Assembly: GCA_946894095.1 (NCBI GenBank) | Contig: OX335657.1 | Coordinates: forward strand, 17,732,001 to 17,796,000 | Reading direction: 5' to 3' | Source: Incurvaria masculella | Lineage: Eukaryota; Arthropoda; Insecta; Lepidoptera; Incurvariidae | DNA: 64,000 bases | In this document: piece by piece, positions 63,096 to 64,000 of the stretch | Layout of the letters: every line of letters starts with the position of its first letter | Numbering within the stretch: position 1 is the first letter of the stretch | The notes under the pieces: model-generated | What the model saw: the letters and a program-made list of their open reading frames with translations, nothing else | Databases searched by the model: none | What the model was told of the DNA's origin: nothing | Position numbers and translations under genes: made by a program

Positions 63096-64000
63096 TGTCT
63101 ATGTAAATGTTATTTGTAAGCAGTAGTTATTTATCAACCACTGTAAACTAGTTTAAACCTATCTGATACATAATTTTGAAATATTTTTATCTGAAACTGT
63201 TGGACTCATTAAAACGATCTCATTAGAATTCTTACAATGTAGATGTCGATGCTATAGGACAAATTATTCATGAGAATTCTTCACAGATATTGTCCAATTT
63301 GTGACTACATATCATTGACCAATGTAGCTACTCTTATATCAGGCAATCCTACGCAATTTAGTCATCTCACGTGCAGAATCCGTCAAGCACGCAGGCTCAG
63401 AAAGTAATATAGATGACGCAGGTGGAAATATTACAGACATGTAGCTAACAATCAGTAAACCTTCGACCCGCGGCATCGTTACTGCAGTGTTCACGGCTGA
63501 TATAATACTCGTTAATAGGTTTATCCTCGTCTTTTCAATGTACTCGGTTGGTACACGTCACTTTACCGTCACATCATTCATCACAATATGGTTTTTGCTG
63601 TACTAGAATTGGCAATTTTTTGTACCCATATTTATCTCGAAACGTTTAGAAGCGCAGATAGCATGACAATTATATTGATCCGTTGCGTTACAAGTAGGAA
63701 GCGTAATTTGTAAGTGAAACGCATGGACAGCGAACAGACTTGGAAAACTGCTTCGCCGATCGATAATTGAGGCGAAGCAACGCTAGGCGTAGTCGGTTTC
63801 CGGGTTGAGGAATTCAACGAATTCCACGTGAAACTGTGCTATCTAGATGTTATGGTACTAGTCTGATGTCATGCCAGAGGTGCAGTGTTAGCTTTCCATG
63901 AACGGGTCCATAAAAAAACCTACTTGCAAACCTAGCACTTTTGGCCTGTGAGGCAAAATAGATATATGTCTTTCAGACTATTTTTCTATTGTATTTGTTA
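63096..64000. other. No gene recognised
   Basis: GATGTTATGGTACTAGTCTG and CATGCCAGAGGTGC at 63848-63880 faintly resemble a reversed SINE-T tail, but not enough to call. Confidence 0.4.

Overview
The window looks like gene-poor, AT-rich insect DNA, most probably from a moth or butterfly. The evidence is one exon of an insect foraging-type cGMP-dependent protein kinase, a mariner transposase, RTE-type and other non-LTR retrotransposon pieces, a short TTAGG-type array, and a dense set of dispersed repeats of kinds I know from lepidopteran introns and intergenic DNA. There are no prokaryotic features, and I see no complete host gene.

Host gene content. The only host coding sequence I can name is the first coding exon of foraging (PKG; 41922-42358, + strand). 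It has a GC-rich leader upstream and a GTAAGT splice donor at its end. Everything to the right, about 21.6 kb, would be its first intron or beyond; I find no further PKG exon. A CpG-rich segment at 24320-24643 ending in GTGAGT could be a non-coding 5' exon of an alternative transcript (inference).

Repeat families, with local names used below. Rep-A: 260-450 bp elements running from CCGGCCAAGTGCGAG to GGTACGGAACCCTAAAA, with an internal (GACG)n tract; about a dozen copies. SINE-T: elements sharing one body and one A-tailed 3' end but carrying different heads (5S rRNA-like, tRNA-like, or mixed). MITE-1: about 355 bp, long terminal inverted repeats, CAGAG-like ends. MITE-2: about 470-540 bp, flanked by TTAA, ends GGTGGCCCA. 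MITE-3: ends CCTGGTTTTCACCAA. Rep-F: a 520 bp repeat ending GATGAATAAACAATAC. Rep-G: modules bounded by AACCGACTTCAAA and its inverse.

Layout. 0-15 kb: SINE-T tails, Rep-A, one MITE-1, one MITE-2, a Tc1/mariner-like transposase relic, an old LINE reverse transcriptase relic, and two LINE 3' ends. 15-25 kb: a full-length 5S-headed SINE-T, a second MITE-1, a nested MITE-2 inside MITE-3, a Rep-G with seven AACCT units, and the candidate 5' exon. 25-34 kb: mostly featureless, with one unidentified ORF (28.4 kb) and a 53-bp minisatellite (31.5 kb). 34-40 kb: dense nested repeats, including a 5'-truncated RTE retrotransposon inserted in Rep-A with a 10-bp target duplication. 41.6-42.4 kb: foraging exon. 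43-44.2 kb: an apparently intact mariner, inside the presumed first intron. 44-64 kb: further SINE-T, MITE-2 flanked by 154-bp direct repeats, a composite inverted-repeat element at 48.5 kb, several Rep-A, minisatellites, a Helitron-like element and a retroelement C-terminal fragment.

The strongest structural stories are insertions dated by their own empty sites (RTE in Rep-A, MITE-2 in MITE-3, mariner in a local tandem repeat) and the head-swapping SINE family. Boundaries of repeats are judged by eye from copies within this one window.
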